A stretch of DNA of 64,000 nucleotides from Holtiella tumoricola (GTDB lineage: Bacteria > Bacillota > Clostridia > Lachnospirales > Cellulosilyticaceae): NCBI RefSeq assembly GCF_027857615.1, contig NZ_JAQIFT010000058.1, forward strand, positions 36,653 to 100,652, in the 5' to 3' direction. Under the pieces are notes generated by a model, which did no database searches, was not told the DNA's origin, and saw only the letters and a list, made by a program, of their open reading frames with translations. Positions 8,816-16,733 of this stretch are shown one piece after another (position 1 is the first letter of the stretch; each line of letters begins with the position of its first letter). The translations under genes and the position numbers were made by a program.

Positions 8816-8944
8816 ATGTATATGAATAGAGCGATTATTTTTGAGGAGGTACCATTAGGCATAGATATACTCTTTTGGATTTTTGTTATAGGTATAATAG
8901 CTTATTTAATTTGGACAAGAGAAGGTAGAGGGAAGAGGAAATAA
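8816..8944 (+). CDS. Small single-pass membrane protein (42 aa)
   Basis: A short frame starting ATG at 8816, with a purine-rich AGGGGGA ribosome site at about 8801. The predicted product begins MYMNRAIIFEEVPLGID and continues with one hydrophobic segment (ILFWIFVIGIIAYLIW, residues 18-33). It ends in a basic tail (TREGRGKRK), giving the topology N-out, C-in by the positive-inside rule. The ribosome site, membrane segment and basic tail make a real gene plausible. No family is recognised. A second in-frame ATG at codon 3 could be the true start. Confidence 0.5.
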   Translation: MYMNRAIIFEEVPLGIDILFWIFVIGIIAYLIWTREGRGKRK

Positions 8945-9032
8945 TCTAAGTTATATAAGAAATGAATTGTATCGGTATAGATTGTAATTCGTTCAAAAGG
9001 GACATGAGGATGTATTGAAGTTCTATTTCATT

Positions 9033-9055
9033 TATGTAAAAATACCTTTTACATA
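9033..9055. repeat. 9-bp perfect inverted repeat upstream of the radical SAM gene
   Basis: TATGTAAAA (9033-9041) and TTTTACATA (9047-9055) are separated by 5 nt, with weaker outer pairing TTTCAT/ATGAAA. There is no T-run, so an operator or a leader hairpin is more likely than a terminator. Confidence 0.4.
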
Positions 9056-9101
9056 GATCATGAAAATGTATGGGTATTCTTGAGTAAATGGAGGGATGGA
9101 G

Positions 9102-9701
9102 ATGACCATCTTATATAAGATAGACAATAGCTTATATGTAAATATAACGAATAAATGTCCTTGTGCGTGTGTGTTTTGCGTAAGACTAGAACATGATAGT
9201 GTAGGGGAATGTGAAAGTTTGTGGTTAGAGAAAGAACCAACTTTAGAAGAAATCATAGATGCGTTTGAAAAACATAATTTAGAAGACTATGATCAAATTG
9301 TATTTTGTGGTTATGGTGAGCCTCTTGAAAGACTAGATACAGTGGTAGAGATATGTAAGTGGATTAAAGCAAAAAGTAAAACACCTATACGTATTAATAC
9401 AAATGGGTTAGCAGATTTGATTCATAAGAAAGAAACAGCTCCAACATTAGAAGGATTAGTCGATTCTATTTCTATTAGTTTAAATGCTCCAGATGTAAAG
9501 AGTTACTTAGAAATAGCAAGACCTAAATTTGGTGAAATAAGTTTTAGCCATCTTCTTTACTTTGCGAGTGAATGTAAAAAGGTTATTCCACAAATAACTT
9601 TTTCAGTTGTAGACATTCTTAGTGGGGAACAGATAGAAGGGTGTAAAAGGTTAGCATCAGAAATGGGTATTGCACTTCGCGTAAGAGAAATGATAAAATA
9701 A
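9102..9701 (+). CDS. TatD-associated radical SAM protein
   Basis: A 199-residue radical SAM protein. The [4Fe-4S]-binding CxxxCxxC motif is C19, C23 and C26 (NKCPCACVFC), with an extra cysteine at C21. The GYGEPL motif near residue 73 is the glycine-rich SAM contact, and RINTNG and SLNAP follow as expected for the half-barrel. The size and sequence match the family usually encoded next to a tatD nuclease, but no tatD is visible here. I prefer the ATG at 9102 over 9096, because GGAGG at 9090-9094 is only 1-2 nt from the earlier ATG. Its target is unknown. Confidence 0.75.
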   Translation: MTILYKIDNSLYVNITNKCPCACVFCVRLEHDSVGECESLWLEKEPTLEEIIDAFEKHNLEDYDQIVFCGYGEPLERLDTVVEICKWIKAKSKTPIRINTNGLADLIHKKETAPTLEGLVDSISISLNAPDVKSYLEIARPKFGEISFSHLLYFASECKKVIPQITFSVVDILSGEQIEGCKRLASEMGIALRVREMIK

Positions 9702-9798
9702 AGAGTATCATTTTTTACAATACAAATTTTGAATAATGAGTATAATATATTATATTAAAAGAATGAAGTTGAATACAATTACATATGAAGATATAGAC

Positions 9799-9836
9799 AA
9801 AGGCGTCTTAGGAGTTATTCCTAGGGCGCCTTTTTT
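9799..9836 (+). terminator. Rho-independent terminator, possibly of a short RNA
   Basis: A 14-bp stem AAGGCGTCTTAGGA / TCCTAGGGCGCCTT containing two G-T pairs, a 5-nt loop and six T residues. It lies about 100 nt after the radical SAM gene. A TTGAAT-16-TATATT promoter-like pair at 9729-9756 could start a separate transcript of about 75 nt that ends here. Confidence 0.75.
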
Positions 9837-9897
9837 AGTTTAAAGATGGTAGAAAGGAGTCGTACACACTTTAATAAAGAAAAGATTGAGGTGGGAT

Positions 9898-10662
9898 ATG
9901 AAAAATTTTTGTATTAGAAGAAGTATGGATTATCAAGAAATACAAGTAGAACATTCAAAGTATAATAAGTTTTATTTATTTAATAATCCTAACCATGAAC
10001 CTATTACGGTTATACCGGATGGTTGTATGGATATACAATTCGTATGGCAAGAAGGAAAGGGCCAGATCCATTTGTGTGGGAGCTTTCTACAAGGTAGTGT
10101 ATCTTCTATAGGGCAATATGATAGATGTTTTGGGATTAAATTCAATTTAGGTATTATTCCTGATATAGATCATATAAGCATAGAGGAGCTCATTAATAAT
10201 AGATATGTTTTAAATCAAGAGGGAGATTTAGAATTACCAACAAGTAAGATGATAGAATATCTGGCTAGCCATGATAGATTAGAGGACTTAGTAAGATATT
10301 TTGTAGAACAGTTTGGAGACTTAGTATTCTATGAAACTAATCATATTATACAAAAGGCTATAGAAGAGATTGTTAAAACGTCAGGTTTGGTGAGTGTAAG
10401 GCATTTGGCAGAAGAAATGGGATATAGCCAATGCTATATTAGCCGAGTTTTTAAACGTTTTATGGGGATCACTTTAAAGCGATATGCAAGTATTATCAGA
10501 TGCCAAAATGCTATTCGATTTATAGAAGATAATGAGGAGAGTATAATCTATGAACAGCTAGGTTATTATGATCAGGCACATTTTATCAATGAATTTAAAC
10601 GCTTCACCTCTTATACACCTTATAATTACAAAAAACATATGGATGAATTATTAATCGTATAA
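9898..10662 (+). CDS. AraC-family transcriptional regulator
   Basis: A 254-residue regulator. The N-terminal domain (PITVIPDGCMDIQFVW, then GSFLQG) is the DUF6597-like sensor found before AraC DNA-binding domains. The C-terminal third has two helix-turn-helix units: LAEEMGYSQCYISRVFKRF and the conserved second unit EQLGYYDQAHFINEFKRFT, ending YTPYNYKK. The start at 9898 is chosen for the adjacent GAGGTGG; an upstream in-frame TTG at 9886 is less likely. Neighbouring genes give no clear hint of a regulon. Confidence 0.8.
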   Translation: MKNFCIRRSMDYQEIQVEHSKYNKFYLFNNPNHEPITVIPDGCMDIQFVWQEGKGQIHLCGSFLQGSVSSIGQYDRCFGIKFNLGIIPDIDHISIEELINNRYVLNQEGDLELPTSKMIEYLASHDRLEDLVRYFVEQFGDLVFYETNHIIQKAIEEIVKTSGLVSVRHLAEEMGYSQCYISRVFKRFMGITLKRYASIIRCQNAIRFIEDNEESIIYEQLGYYDQAHFINEFKRFTSYTPYNYKKHMDELLIV

Positions 10663-10765
10663 ATAAGAAGGAATCATAAATAAATTCGCATCGGGTGGTA
10701 GAAGTGTGTATTATTTTGTAGTAAGCTAACTATACGAATCAAAATAATAGTATAGGGGAAAATAA

Positions 10766-11155
10766 GTGTCTATCAAGCAAAAGTCACATCAACGACAATC
10801 ACTAATTTCAAGTTTTAAGCATGCTTTTGAGGGAATTGCTGTAGGAGTATTAAACGAAAGAAATATGAAAATTCATCTATGCGCCATGTGCCTTGTTATC
10901 TTATTTGGCATAGAGTTTAAGATAAGTATAATAGAATGGTGTATTTGTGTTATCTTATGTGGAATGGTCATAGGAGCAGAACTTGTTAATTGTGCCGTAG
11001 AAGCCATTGTGGACATGGTAATGCCAGATATTCATCCTAACGCGAAAGTAGCAAAGGATACAGCAGCAGGAGCTGTTTTAGTATGTGCTATTAGTGCATT
11101 AATTGTAGGGGGGATTATTTTTGTACCGAAGATTTTTTCTATACTCTTGAAATAG
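10766..11155 (+). CDS. dgkA: Diacylglycerol/undecaprenol kinase (DgkA family)
   Basis: A small membrane kinase that in Firmicutes phosphorylates undecaprenol (and poorly diacylglycerol), feeding the cell-wall lipid carrier pool. The 129-residue protein has an amphipathic N-terminus, the conserved FKHAFEGI and ERNMKIH motifs and three transmembrane helices. It also has the signature GAELVNCAVEAIVDMVMPD followed by AKVAKDTAAGAVL, where catalytic and Mg-binding glutamates sit. GTG at 10766 is the likely start. A 10-bp inverted repeat (10709-10718 with 10740-10749) lies in its leader. A 20-bp perfect hairpin follows the gene. Confidence 0.85.
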   Translation: MSIKQKSHQRQSLISSFKHAFEGIAVGVLNERNMKIHLCAMCLVILFGIEFKISIIEWCICVILCGMVIGAELVNCAVEAIVDMVMPDIHPNAKVAKDTAAGAVLVCAISALIVGGIIFVPKIFSILLK

Positions 11156-11189
11156 AATCATTAAATCATAGATAAAAATTATCAATAAT

Positions 11190-11241
11190 AAAAGGATATT
11201 GTAAAATAGTTACTTATTATGCTATTTTACAATATCCTTTT
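11190..11241. terminator. Strong hairpin terminator after dgkA
   Basis: A 20-bp perfect stem (11190-11209 with 11222-11241) and a 12-nt loop. The A-rich left flank and T-rich right end could allow termination on both strands. Confidence 0.8.
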
Positions 11242-11340
11242 GTTATACTAAGAATAGCTTTTATAAGAAAATAGTTTAGTTAATAATTCTTTAAGACTCG
11301 TTGTATACTAAGAAAAAAACTAAATATAAGGAGCACGGTA

Positions 11341-11997
11341 ATGGAAGAGCAGGTTATTTATACAATTGGTTACGCCCATCATACACAGGAGAGTTTTTTA
11401 GAACTTCTATTAAAATATCATATTAACTGTGTGATTGATGTACGTACAATGGCTTATTCAGGATTTCATCCTCAATTTAATAAAGAAATTATTAAGGCTT
11501 ATCTCAAACAACATGGAATAGCTTATTTGCATATGGATCAACCTTTTGGAATTATAAAGGATAAGATTGAACTGAATACTAAAGAAGGGTATTTGGATTT
11601 TACCAAACTAGCTAAGACAGATAAGTTTTTAGAAGGTGTTTCACGTGTTCAAAATGGGTTAGAAAAAGGTTATCATATAGCATTTATGTGCGCCGAAAAA
11701 GATCCAACAGATTGTCATAGAAGTACACTTGTAGCAAGGGCACTTTATGAAATGGGATATGAGGTGAAGCATATTCTATATGATGGCAGTGTAGAAACTC
11801 ATCAACACATGGAAGAAAGAATGAAAGAGAAGTTTGCACCAGACAATGGACAGATTGATTTATTTAGGGGCGAACAGTCAGAAGAAGATCGGTTAGAAGA
11901 AGCCTATGCAAAATGTAGCAAAGAAATTTTTATTGTCAATGCTAAGCGTGTACTAAAAGATGATTATGATTTCCCAAAACCTAACCCTAATGCGTGA
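11341..11997 (+). CDS. DUF488 family protein
   Basis: A 218-residue DUF488 protein. The family pattern is clear: YTIGYAHHTQESFLELL at the start, then CVIDVRTMAYSGFHPQFN and FMCAEKDPTDCHRSTLVARAL, where the cysteine/histidine pair is conserved. The biochemical function is not known. An AAGGAGCACGG leader matches that of the next gene (AGGGAGCACGG), but the two are separated by about 60 bp and I see no evidence for a shared operon. Confidence 0.8.
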   Translation: MEEQVIYTIGYAHHTQESFLELLLKYHINCVIDVRTMAYSGFHPQFNKEIIKAYLKQHGIAYLHMDQPFGIIKDKIELNTKEGYLDFTKLAKTDKFLEGVSRVQNGLEKGYHIAFMCAEKDPTDCHRSTLVARALYEMGYEVKHILYDGSVETHQHMEERMKEKFAPDNGQIDLFRGEQSEEDRLEEAYAKCSKEIFIVNAKRVLKDDYDFPKPNPNA

Positions 11998-12060
11998 GTA
12001 GGCCATTTATGATATACTACTTTAGCAATTACTAGAAATTTAGATAAGGGAGCACGGAAG

Positions 12061-13692
12061 ATGAAGACATTTCAACAAAAGGTTTGCCTAGCATTAGGGA
12101 CAATGATGATGCTTGCTGCGATACCAACTTATGCAGGGGCAAGTTGTGGCGGTAATGGGTGGAACTGTTACAAAAAAGGTATGAGTTATATGCAACAAGG
12201 TCAGTATGCAAAAGCTGTAGAAGAACTAAAATATGCTGCAACTAAACTACCAGACCAAGCAGCAGTGCATAGTGAGCTTGCAAAAGCTTATGAAAAGGTA
12301 GAAAAATATCAACTTGCAGCAGATCATTACTATAAGCAAGCAGCACTTTATAAAAATAAAGGGGAAAATCAACAAAGCTATCTTGCAGCACTTCGTAAAG
12401 CTGATGAACTTAATAGCACCATAGAATTTTATCAAGTAGAAGAAGCACCAGCTGAGACAGTACAACTTGCCAAGTATGAACCAGCAAGAGGAGCCTATAT
12501 AGGTGCTTTTATTGGTGGAGAGCAAAAGTTCAAAGATTCAAGTTACAACTGGGGTGGGGACCTTAATGAATTTGAAGAGTTCAATGAAATGACAGGGAAG
12601 AAACATGCGACTTTTTTTGATTATGGTTCAATAGGAACAACACTGAATCAAAGTTTACAACAGCAAGAACAAGATATAAAAGCTGCCGGTGCAGCAGTAC
12701 ATATTGCCTACGAACCCAATCGTGGATTGCAAGAAGTAACAAAGGAAGCCATTACAAAGTATGCTGAAGAATTAAGAGACTTAGGCGTACCAGTATTTTT
12801 ACGTTATGCTTCAGAGATGAATGGAAAATGGGTGCCATGGAATGGTAATCCAAGCTTATATATTGAAAAGTGGAAGATGGTACATGACATTATGGAACAA
12901 ATCGCACCTAATGTAGCGATGGTATGGTCACCATCAGAAATGCCACTTGATCAAATAGATGCCTACTATCCTGGAGATGCTTATGTAGATTGGGTAGGTA
13001 TTAGTATTTATAGTGCTCAGTTTGAGAACGGAGATATTACAAAACCTACAGATAGAAGAAATCCATTAGAATCACTAGATTATATTTATAACAAGTATGC
13101 ATCTAGAAAACCGATTATGATTAGTGAATATGCAGCCAGTCATGAAGCAGGTTTTGCACCTAACAAACAAGATACCTCTAAGTTTGCTGTGGCAAAGATG
13201 ACTTATTTCTATGAAAGTATTAAAACAAAGTATCCACGTGTAAAATGTATTCAATGGTATAGTGCCAATAACTATAACTTAGCAGATAAAAGCAAAAATC
13301 GTGTAAACTATAGCTTACTAGAAGGTGGAGGTAAAGGTGTACTAGAACGTTATAAAAAAATTATAGAAGATCCATATTTCTTAAGTAATGTAGTAAATGG
13401 TCCTCTTGTAGAAAAGCAAGCCAATCTCCCAAAAGCAAGTAAGCAAATTAAAGGTTCAGTTAAAGCAACAAAGGATATGACATTACGTACTTGGGTAAAG
13501 TCTTATGATGCTTATATTTCACAAGTTGTTTATAAATTGAATGGAGAACGCTTAGAAGTTTGTGCAACTGCACCATATGAAATTACCGTTCCATATGCTA
13601 AACTTAAAAGTGGAAAAAATACATTAGAAGCTGTAGTGTTCGATTCAAAAAGTCGTGTTGCAAAGACAGAAAGTATCACGATTCAAAAATAA
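12061..13692 (+). CDS. Secreted TPR-GH26 glycosidase-like protein
   Basis: A 543-residue exported protein. Residues 1-25 are a signal peptide with probable cleavage after TYA. Residues 35-120 form about two TPR repeats (GMSYMQQGQYAKAVEELKYA, then AYEKVEKYQLAADHYYKQA). Residues 145-440 match the GH26 (beta-mannanase-like) barrel: the acid/base is probably E252 in RYASEMNGKW, and the nucleophile probably E356 in KPIMISEYAAS. The last 90 residues look like an Ig-like beta domain. GH26 enzymes cleave beta-mannans or related glycans. A TPR domain before GH26 is unusual and might hold the enzyme to a surface partner. The substrate is inferred only from the family. Confidence 0.8.
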   Translation: MKTFQQKVCLALGTMMMLAAIPTYAGASCGGNGWNCYKKGMSYMQQGQYAKAVEELKYAATKLPDQAAVHSELAKAYEKVEKYQLAADHYYKQAALYKNKGENQQSYLAALRKADELNSTIEFYQVEEAPAETVQLAKYEPARGAYIGAFIGGEQKFKDSSYNWGGDLNEFEEFNEMTGKKHATFFDYGSIGTTLNQSLQQQEQDIKAAGAAVHIAYEPNRGLQEVTKEAITKYAEELRDLGVPVFLRYASEMNGKWVPWNGNPSLYIEKWKMVHDIMEQIAPNVAMVWSPSEMPLDQIDAYYPGDAYVDWVGISIYSAQFENGDITKPTDRRNPLESLDYIYNKYASRKPIMISEYAASHEAGFAPNKQDTSKFAVAKMTYFYESIKTKYPRVKCIQWYSANNYNLADKSKNRVNYSLLEGGGKGVLERYKKIIEDPYFLSNVVNGPLVEKQANLPKASKQIKGSVKATKDMTLRTWVKSYDAYISQVVYKLNGERLEVCATAPYEITVPYAKLKSGKNTLEAVVFDSKSRVAKTESITIQK

Positions 13693-13732
13693 ATAATACA
13701 CTTATTGTTTAATCACCGGATTAAGCAAATAG

Positions 13733-13790
13733 AAGTGCCTAAAACATATTCCGTAGGTCTTAGAAGGAATGTGATTTTAGGCACTTTTTT
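13733..13790 (+). terminator. Rho-independent terminator after the GH26 gene
   Basis: AAGTGCCTAAAA pairs with TTTTAGGCACTT, with further pairing inside (TATTCC/GGAAT), followed by six T. Confidence 0.85.
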
Positions 13791-13821
13791 GTTTGAACGG
13801 TAAAATTAGAGGGAGGCATTT

Positions 13822-15147
13822 ATGAAGAATAATCACACACTTAAAACTTTTATGAGCTATGTTATTTTGAACATGTTAGGGATGCTTGGGATATCTTGCT
13901 ATATCTTAGCAGATACATATTTCATTGCTAATGGTATTGGAGCAGATGCTCTAACAGCTCTAAACTTGGCATTACCTATCTTTGGACTTATGAATGGTAT
14001 GGGTCTACTACTTGGAATAGGGAGTGGAACAAGATATACGATTCTTATGGCTAGAAATAAGAAGAAAGAGGCGAATCAAGTATTTAGTCAAACCATAATG
14101 ATAGGCCTTGGCATTGGTCTTGTACTTAGTATCATTGGATTAATGGGGGCAAGGACTATTTGCGGTTGGCTTGGAGCAGATGCAGTGACTTTTAATATGA
14201 TGAATAGCTATTTAAAAACTATTTTATCTCTAGCACCATTCTTTATTTTGAATCATATTATTATTTGTTTTGTACGTAATGACAAAGGGCCTAAGCTAGC
14301 TATGATGGCTATGGTAGTAGGAAGCTTAATCAATATTATATTAGACTATGTGTTTATCTATTCTCTTGGAATGGGAATGTTTGGTGCAGCATTTGCTACA
14401 GGGATTGCACCTATGATTAGCATTGGTATACTCTCAACTCATTTCTTTAAGGAGCACAATAGCTTACGCTTTGTAAAATGTAAGGTGCAAATAAGTACCA
14501 TTAAAGATAGTTGTAGTTTAGGTCTTTCTGCATTTGTAACTGAGCTTTCAACAGGTATTGTATTACTTGTATTTAACTTGGTAATCTTAAAATTAGCTGG
14601 CAATGTGGCAGTTGCAGCATATGGTATTATTGCAAATATCTCATTAGTCTGTTTGGCACTTTTTACAGGTATTGCACAAGGTATACAACCACTTATGAGT
14701 CGTTACTATGGTGATGGTGACATGAAGAAAGTGTATCAAGTATTAAAATATGCTTTATGCTTGGCAGTAGGATTAGGTGTGATTTTATATATAGGCATTT
14801 ATATTTTTGCTAACCCTCTTGCAGCAGTGTTTAATAAAGAACAAAATTTAATGCTTGCAGAACTTGCGATAGCAGGAATGCATATTTATTTTATAGGTAT
14901 TATTTTTGCAGGAATTAATATAGTAGGCGCAGCTTACCTCTCAGCAATTGAAGAGACGAAAAAAGGATTTAGTGTCTCTATCTTAAGAGGGCTTGTTGTG
15001 ATTGTTCCAAGTGTAATAGGATTAGCTATGTTATTTGGATTAAATGGTGTATGGATCTCCTTTGTTTTTACAGAAACAATCACAGCTTGTTTTGCTATAG
15101 CTATCATGTATAATGGCTATAAAGTTAAAGAATTGACCAGTTTTTAA
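13822..15147 (+). CDS. MATE-family efflux transporter
   Basis: A 441-residue, 12-helix transporter of the MatE superfamily, expected to export cationic compounds using Na+ or H+. The N-terminal half has LADTYFIANGIGADALTALN, equivalent to the conserved D/xAxLG region of helix 2. The inner loops and the second MatE repeat (LSTGIVLLVFNLVILKL, then AAYGII) are visible. GAGGGAGGC gives a strong ribosome site. Its stop codon lies in the response-regulator-type box at 15146, so the intergenic space to the next gene is short. Drug and substrate are unknown. Confidence 0.85.
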   Translation: MKNNHTLKTFMSYVILNMLGMLGISCYILADTYFIANGIGADALTALNLALPIFGLMNGMGLLLGIGSGTRYTILMARNKKKEANQVFSQTIMIGLGIGLVLSIIGLMGARTICGWLGADAVTFNMMNSYLKTILSLAPFFILNHIIICFVRNDKGPKLAMMAMVVGSLINIILDYVFIYSLGMGMFGAAFATGIAPMISIGILSTHFFKEHNSLRFVKCKVQISTIKDSCSLGLSAFVTELSTGIVLLVFNLVILKLAGNVAVAAYGIIANISLVCLALFTGIAQGIQPLMSRYYGDGDMKKVYQVLKYALCLAVGLGVILYIGIYIFANPLAAVFNKEQNLMLAELAIAGMHIYFIGIIFAGINIVGAAYLSAIEETKKGFSVSILRGLVVIVPSVIGLAMLFGLNGVWISFVFTETITACFAIAIMYNGYKVKELTSF

Positions 15148-15178
15148 GAAATCGTAAGAAATTTATTAAGTGATTGTA
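15146..15178 (+). promoter_or_regulatory. Probable response regulator box upstream of the regulator gene
   Basis: The first 25 bases (15146-15170) match 22 of 25 in the sequence at 17834-17858, upstream of the histidine kinase. Both contain TAAxAAAT-type repeats and are followed by TTGTA after 3-4 nt. The first bases overlap the MATE stop codon. Confidence 0.6.
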
Positions 15179-15232
15179 GGAATTATAAGATACAATAGAG
15201 GTACAAAGATTGAAAGTTAGGGAGGCATACAA

Positions 15233-15925
15233 ATGACATATACCATTTTAGTATGTGATGATGATGAGCTTATAGTGAATTCTATAGCATTACATTTACA
15301 AAAGGAAGGATATCGTGTAGTCAAAGCTTTTAATGGTATTGAAGCTTTAGAAGCAGTAGAAAAGGAGAAGATTCATCTTGTTTTATTAGATATCATGATG
15401 CCTAAATTAGATGGATTATCGACTACATTACGTATTAGACAGGAGAAGAATATTCCTATTATTATTTTATCAGCTAAAAGTGAAGATACAGATAAAATTG
15501 CAGGATTAAACTTTGGGGCAGATGATTATATTACAAAACCATTTAATACTTTAGAACTACTAGCACGTGTGAAGTCACAACTTAGACGTTATACAACGCT
15601 TGGGAGCATGGTAGTAGAACCTCAAATTCTGTCTACAGGTGGCTTATGGCTAGATGCAGAAACGGGGAAGGTAACATTAGATGGTGAGATGGTGAAGTTA
15701 ACACCAACAGAGTATAAAATTTTATATTATCTGATGAAAAATATGGGGCAAGTCCTCTCTATGCATCAAATCTACGAAAATGTTTGGCAAGAAGTGGCCT
15801 ATGCCCCAGAAAACACAGTAGCCGTCCATATTAGACGACTACGTGAAAAAATTGAAATTAATCCTAAAGATCCTAAATACTTAAAAGTTGTCTGGGGAAG
15901 TGGGTATATGGTAGAAAAAATTTAA
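15233..15925 (+). CDS. OmpR/PhoB-family response regulator
   Basis: A 230-residue two-component regulator. The receiver domain (residues 1-115) has the acidic pocket at VCDDDE, the phospho-acceptor D53 in LVLLDIMMPKLDG, and the conserved T/K positions in IILSAKSED and DDYITKPFN. The C-terminal winged helix (about 130-230) has LTPTEYKILYYLM and TVAVHIRRLREKIE. It resembles VanR-type regulators. The kinase that best fits it lies at 17921, separated by two opposite-strand genes, and near-identical boxes precede both halves. Confidence 0.9.
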   Translation: MTYTILVCDDDELIVNSIALHLQKEGYRVVKAFNGIEALEAVEKEKIHLVLLDIMMPKLDGLSTTLRIRQEKNIPIIILSAKSEDTDKIAGLNFGADDYITKPFNTLELLARVKSQLRRYTTLGSMVVEPQILSTGGLWLDAETGKVTLDGEMVKLTPTEYKILYYLMKNMGQVLSMHQIYENVWQEVAYAPENTVAVHIRRLREKIEINPKDPKYLKVVWGSGYMVEKI

Positions 15926-15932
15926 TGGTAGA

Positions 15933-16733
15933 TTAAAAACTTCTTCCACCACCACCATGACTACGGCCACTACTAGAAGTATGGGTAGAACTGCGCCCAC
16001 CACCAGAGGAGTTATTTGAGGATTCTTTCTTGCGTTTAGAAATATGACGTCCAAGGAACGTATCTTCTTTGCGTGTGAAGTGAACAGAACCATGATTAAG
16101 GTATGCCTGACCGGATATGGAGGTTGGTCTTTTGTAGCTTTTACTTACGCAGATACAAATAATAAAGCTTATAATAACTGAGATAACCAAATAAAGAAGG
16201 GTAGATGACCAGGAAAATTTGAAGCCTTCTGGTTCAGTGTACTGATTACTTGGTATACCAGAGATTAGATTGGATTCTACTTTAGATAGAAAAGTGGTAC
16301 AAGCAGCACTGTAGTGTTGGTTAGCAAGGCTACTTGTCATGGCATCTAAAATAGAATCAATACGTGCATCTGTAAAGTAACGAATACCTTCACCACAAGT
16401 AGAGATATAGACTTCACGGTCTTCCATATTAATAAGTAGAAGTAGGCCACTATAGTCTTGACCAATACCCAATCCATTTTGATCATAAAAGTCATCAGCA
16501 TAGGTACGAGAGGACTTACCGTTCATAGAATCAGTCGTTACAATGCCAATATCTATCTGATAGGTGCTAACAAGCTCATCCATTTGTGTCTGTAAAGTAG
16601 CTTTTTCACTGCTACTTAAGAGGTTTGCTTGATCGAAGATTTTAGTTGTCGCACCATACATAGGGAAAATACAACTGACTAAAAGGCTAAGGAATACCAT
16701 AAGTTTAATAGAAGATAAAGTTACTTTTCTCAT
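15933..16733 (-). CDS. TPM-domain membrane protein
   Basis: A 266-residue protein with an N-terminal signal or anchor helix (residues 1-27). A TPM_phosphatase domain follows (FDQANLLSSSEKATLQTQMD, TYQIDIGIVTTDSM, then DYSGLLLLINMEDREVYIST). A second helix sits at about 175-195, and the tail is Gly/Ser/Arg-rich, ending GGGGRSF. TPM proteins lie outside the membrane and have been linked to photosystem repair or membrane protein quality control, but the bacterial role is unclear. The start overlaps the stop of the upstream zinc-ribbon gene by 4 nt (ATGA), so the two are coupled. A GGAGG site lies inside the upstream gene. Confidence 0.75.
   Translation of the reverse strand: MRKVTLSSIKLMVFLSLLVSCIFPMYGATTKIFDQANLLSSSEKATLQTQMDELVSTYQIDIGIVTTDSMNGKSSRTYADDFYDQNGLGIGQDYSGLLLLINMEDREVYISTCGEGIRYFTDARIDSILDAMTSSLANQHYSAACTTFLSKVESNLISGIPSNQYTEPEGFKFSWSSTLLYLVISVIISFIICICVSKSYKRPTSISGQAYLNHGSVHFTRKEDTFLGRHISKRKKESSNNSSGGGRSSTHTSSSGRSHGGGGRSF

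Noticed and set aside
13822..15147. A drug-resistance island because two MATE pumps occur in the window
   Set aside because: The two genes are 43 kb apart, not close copies of each other, and no mobile element is nearby; chromosomal MATE genes are common in Clostridia.
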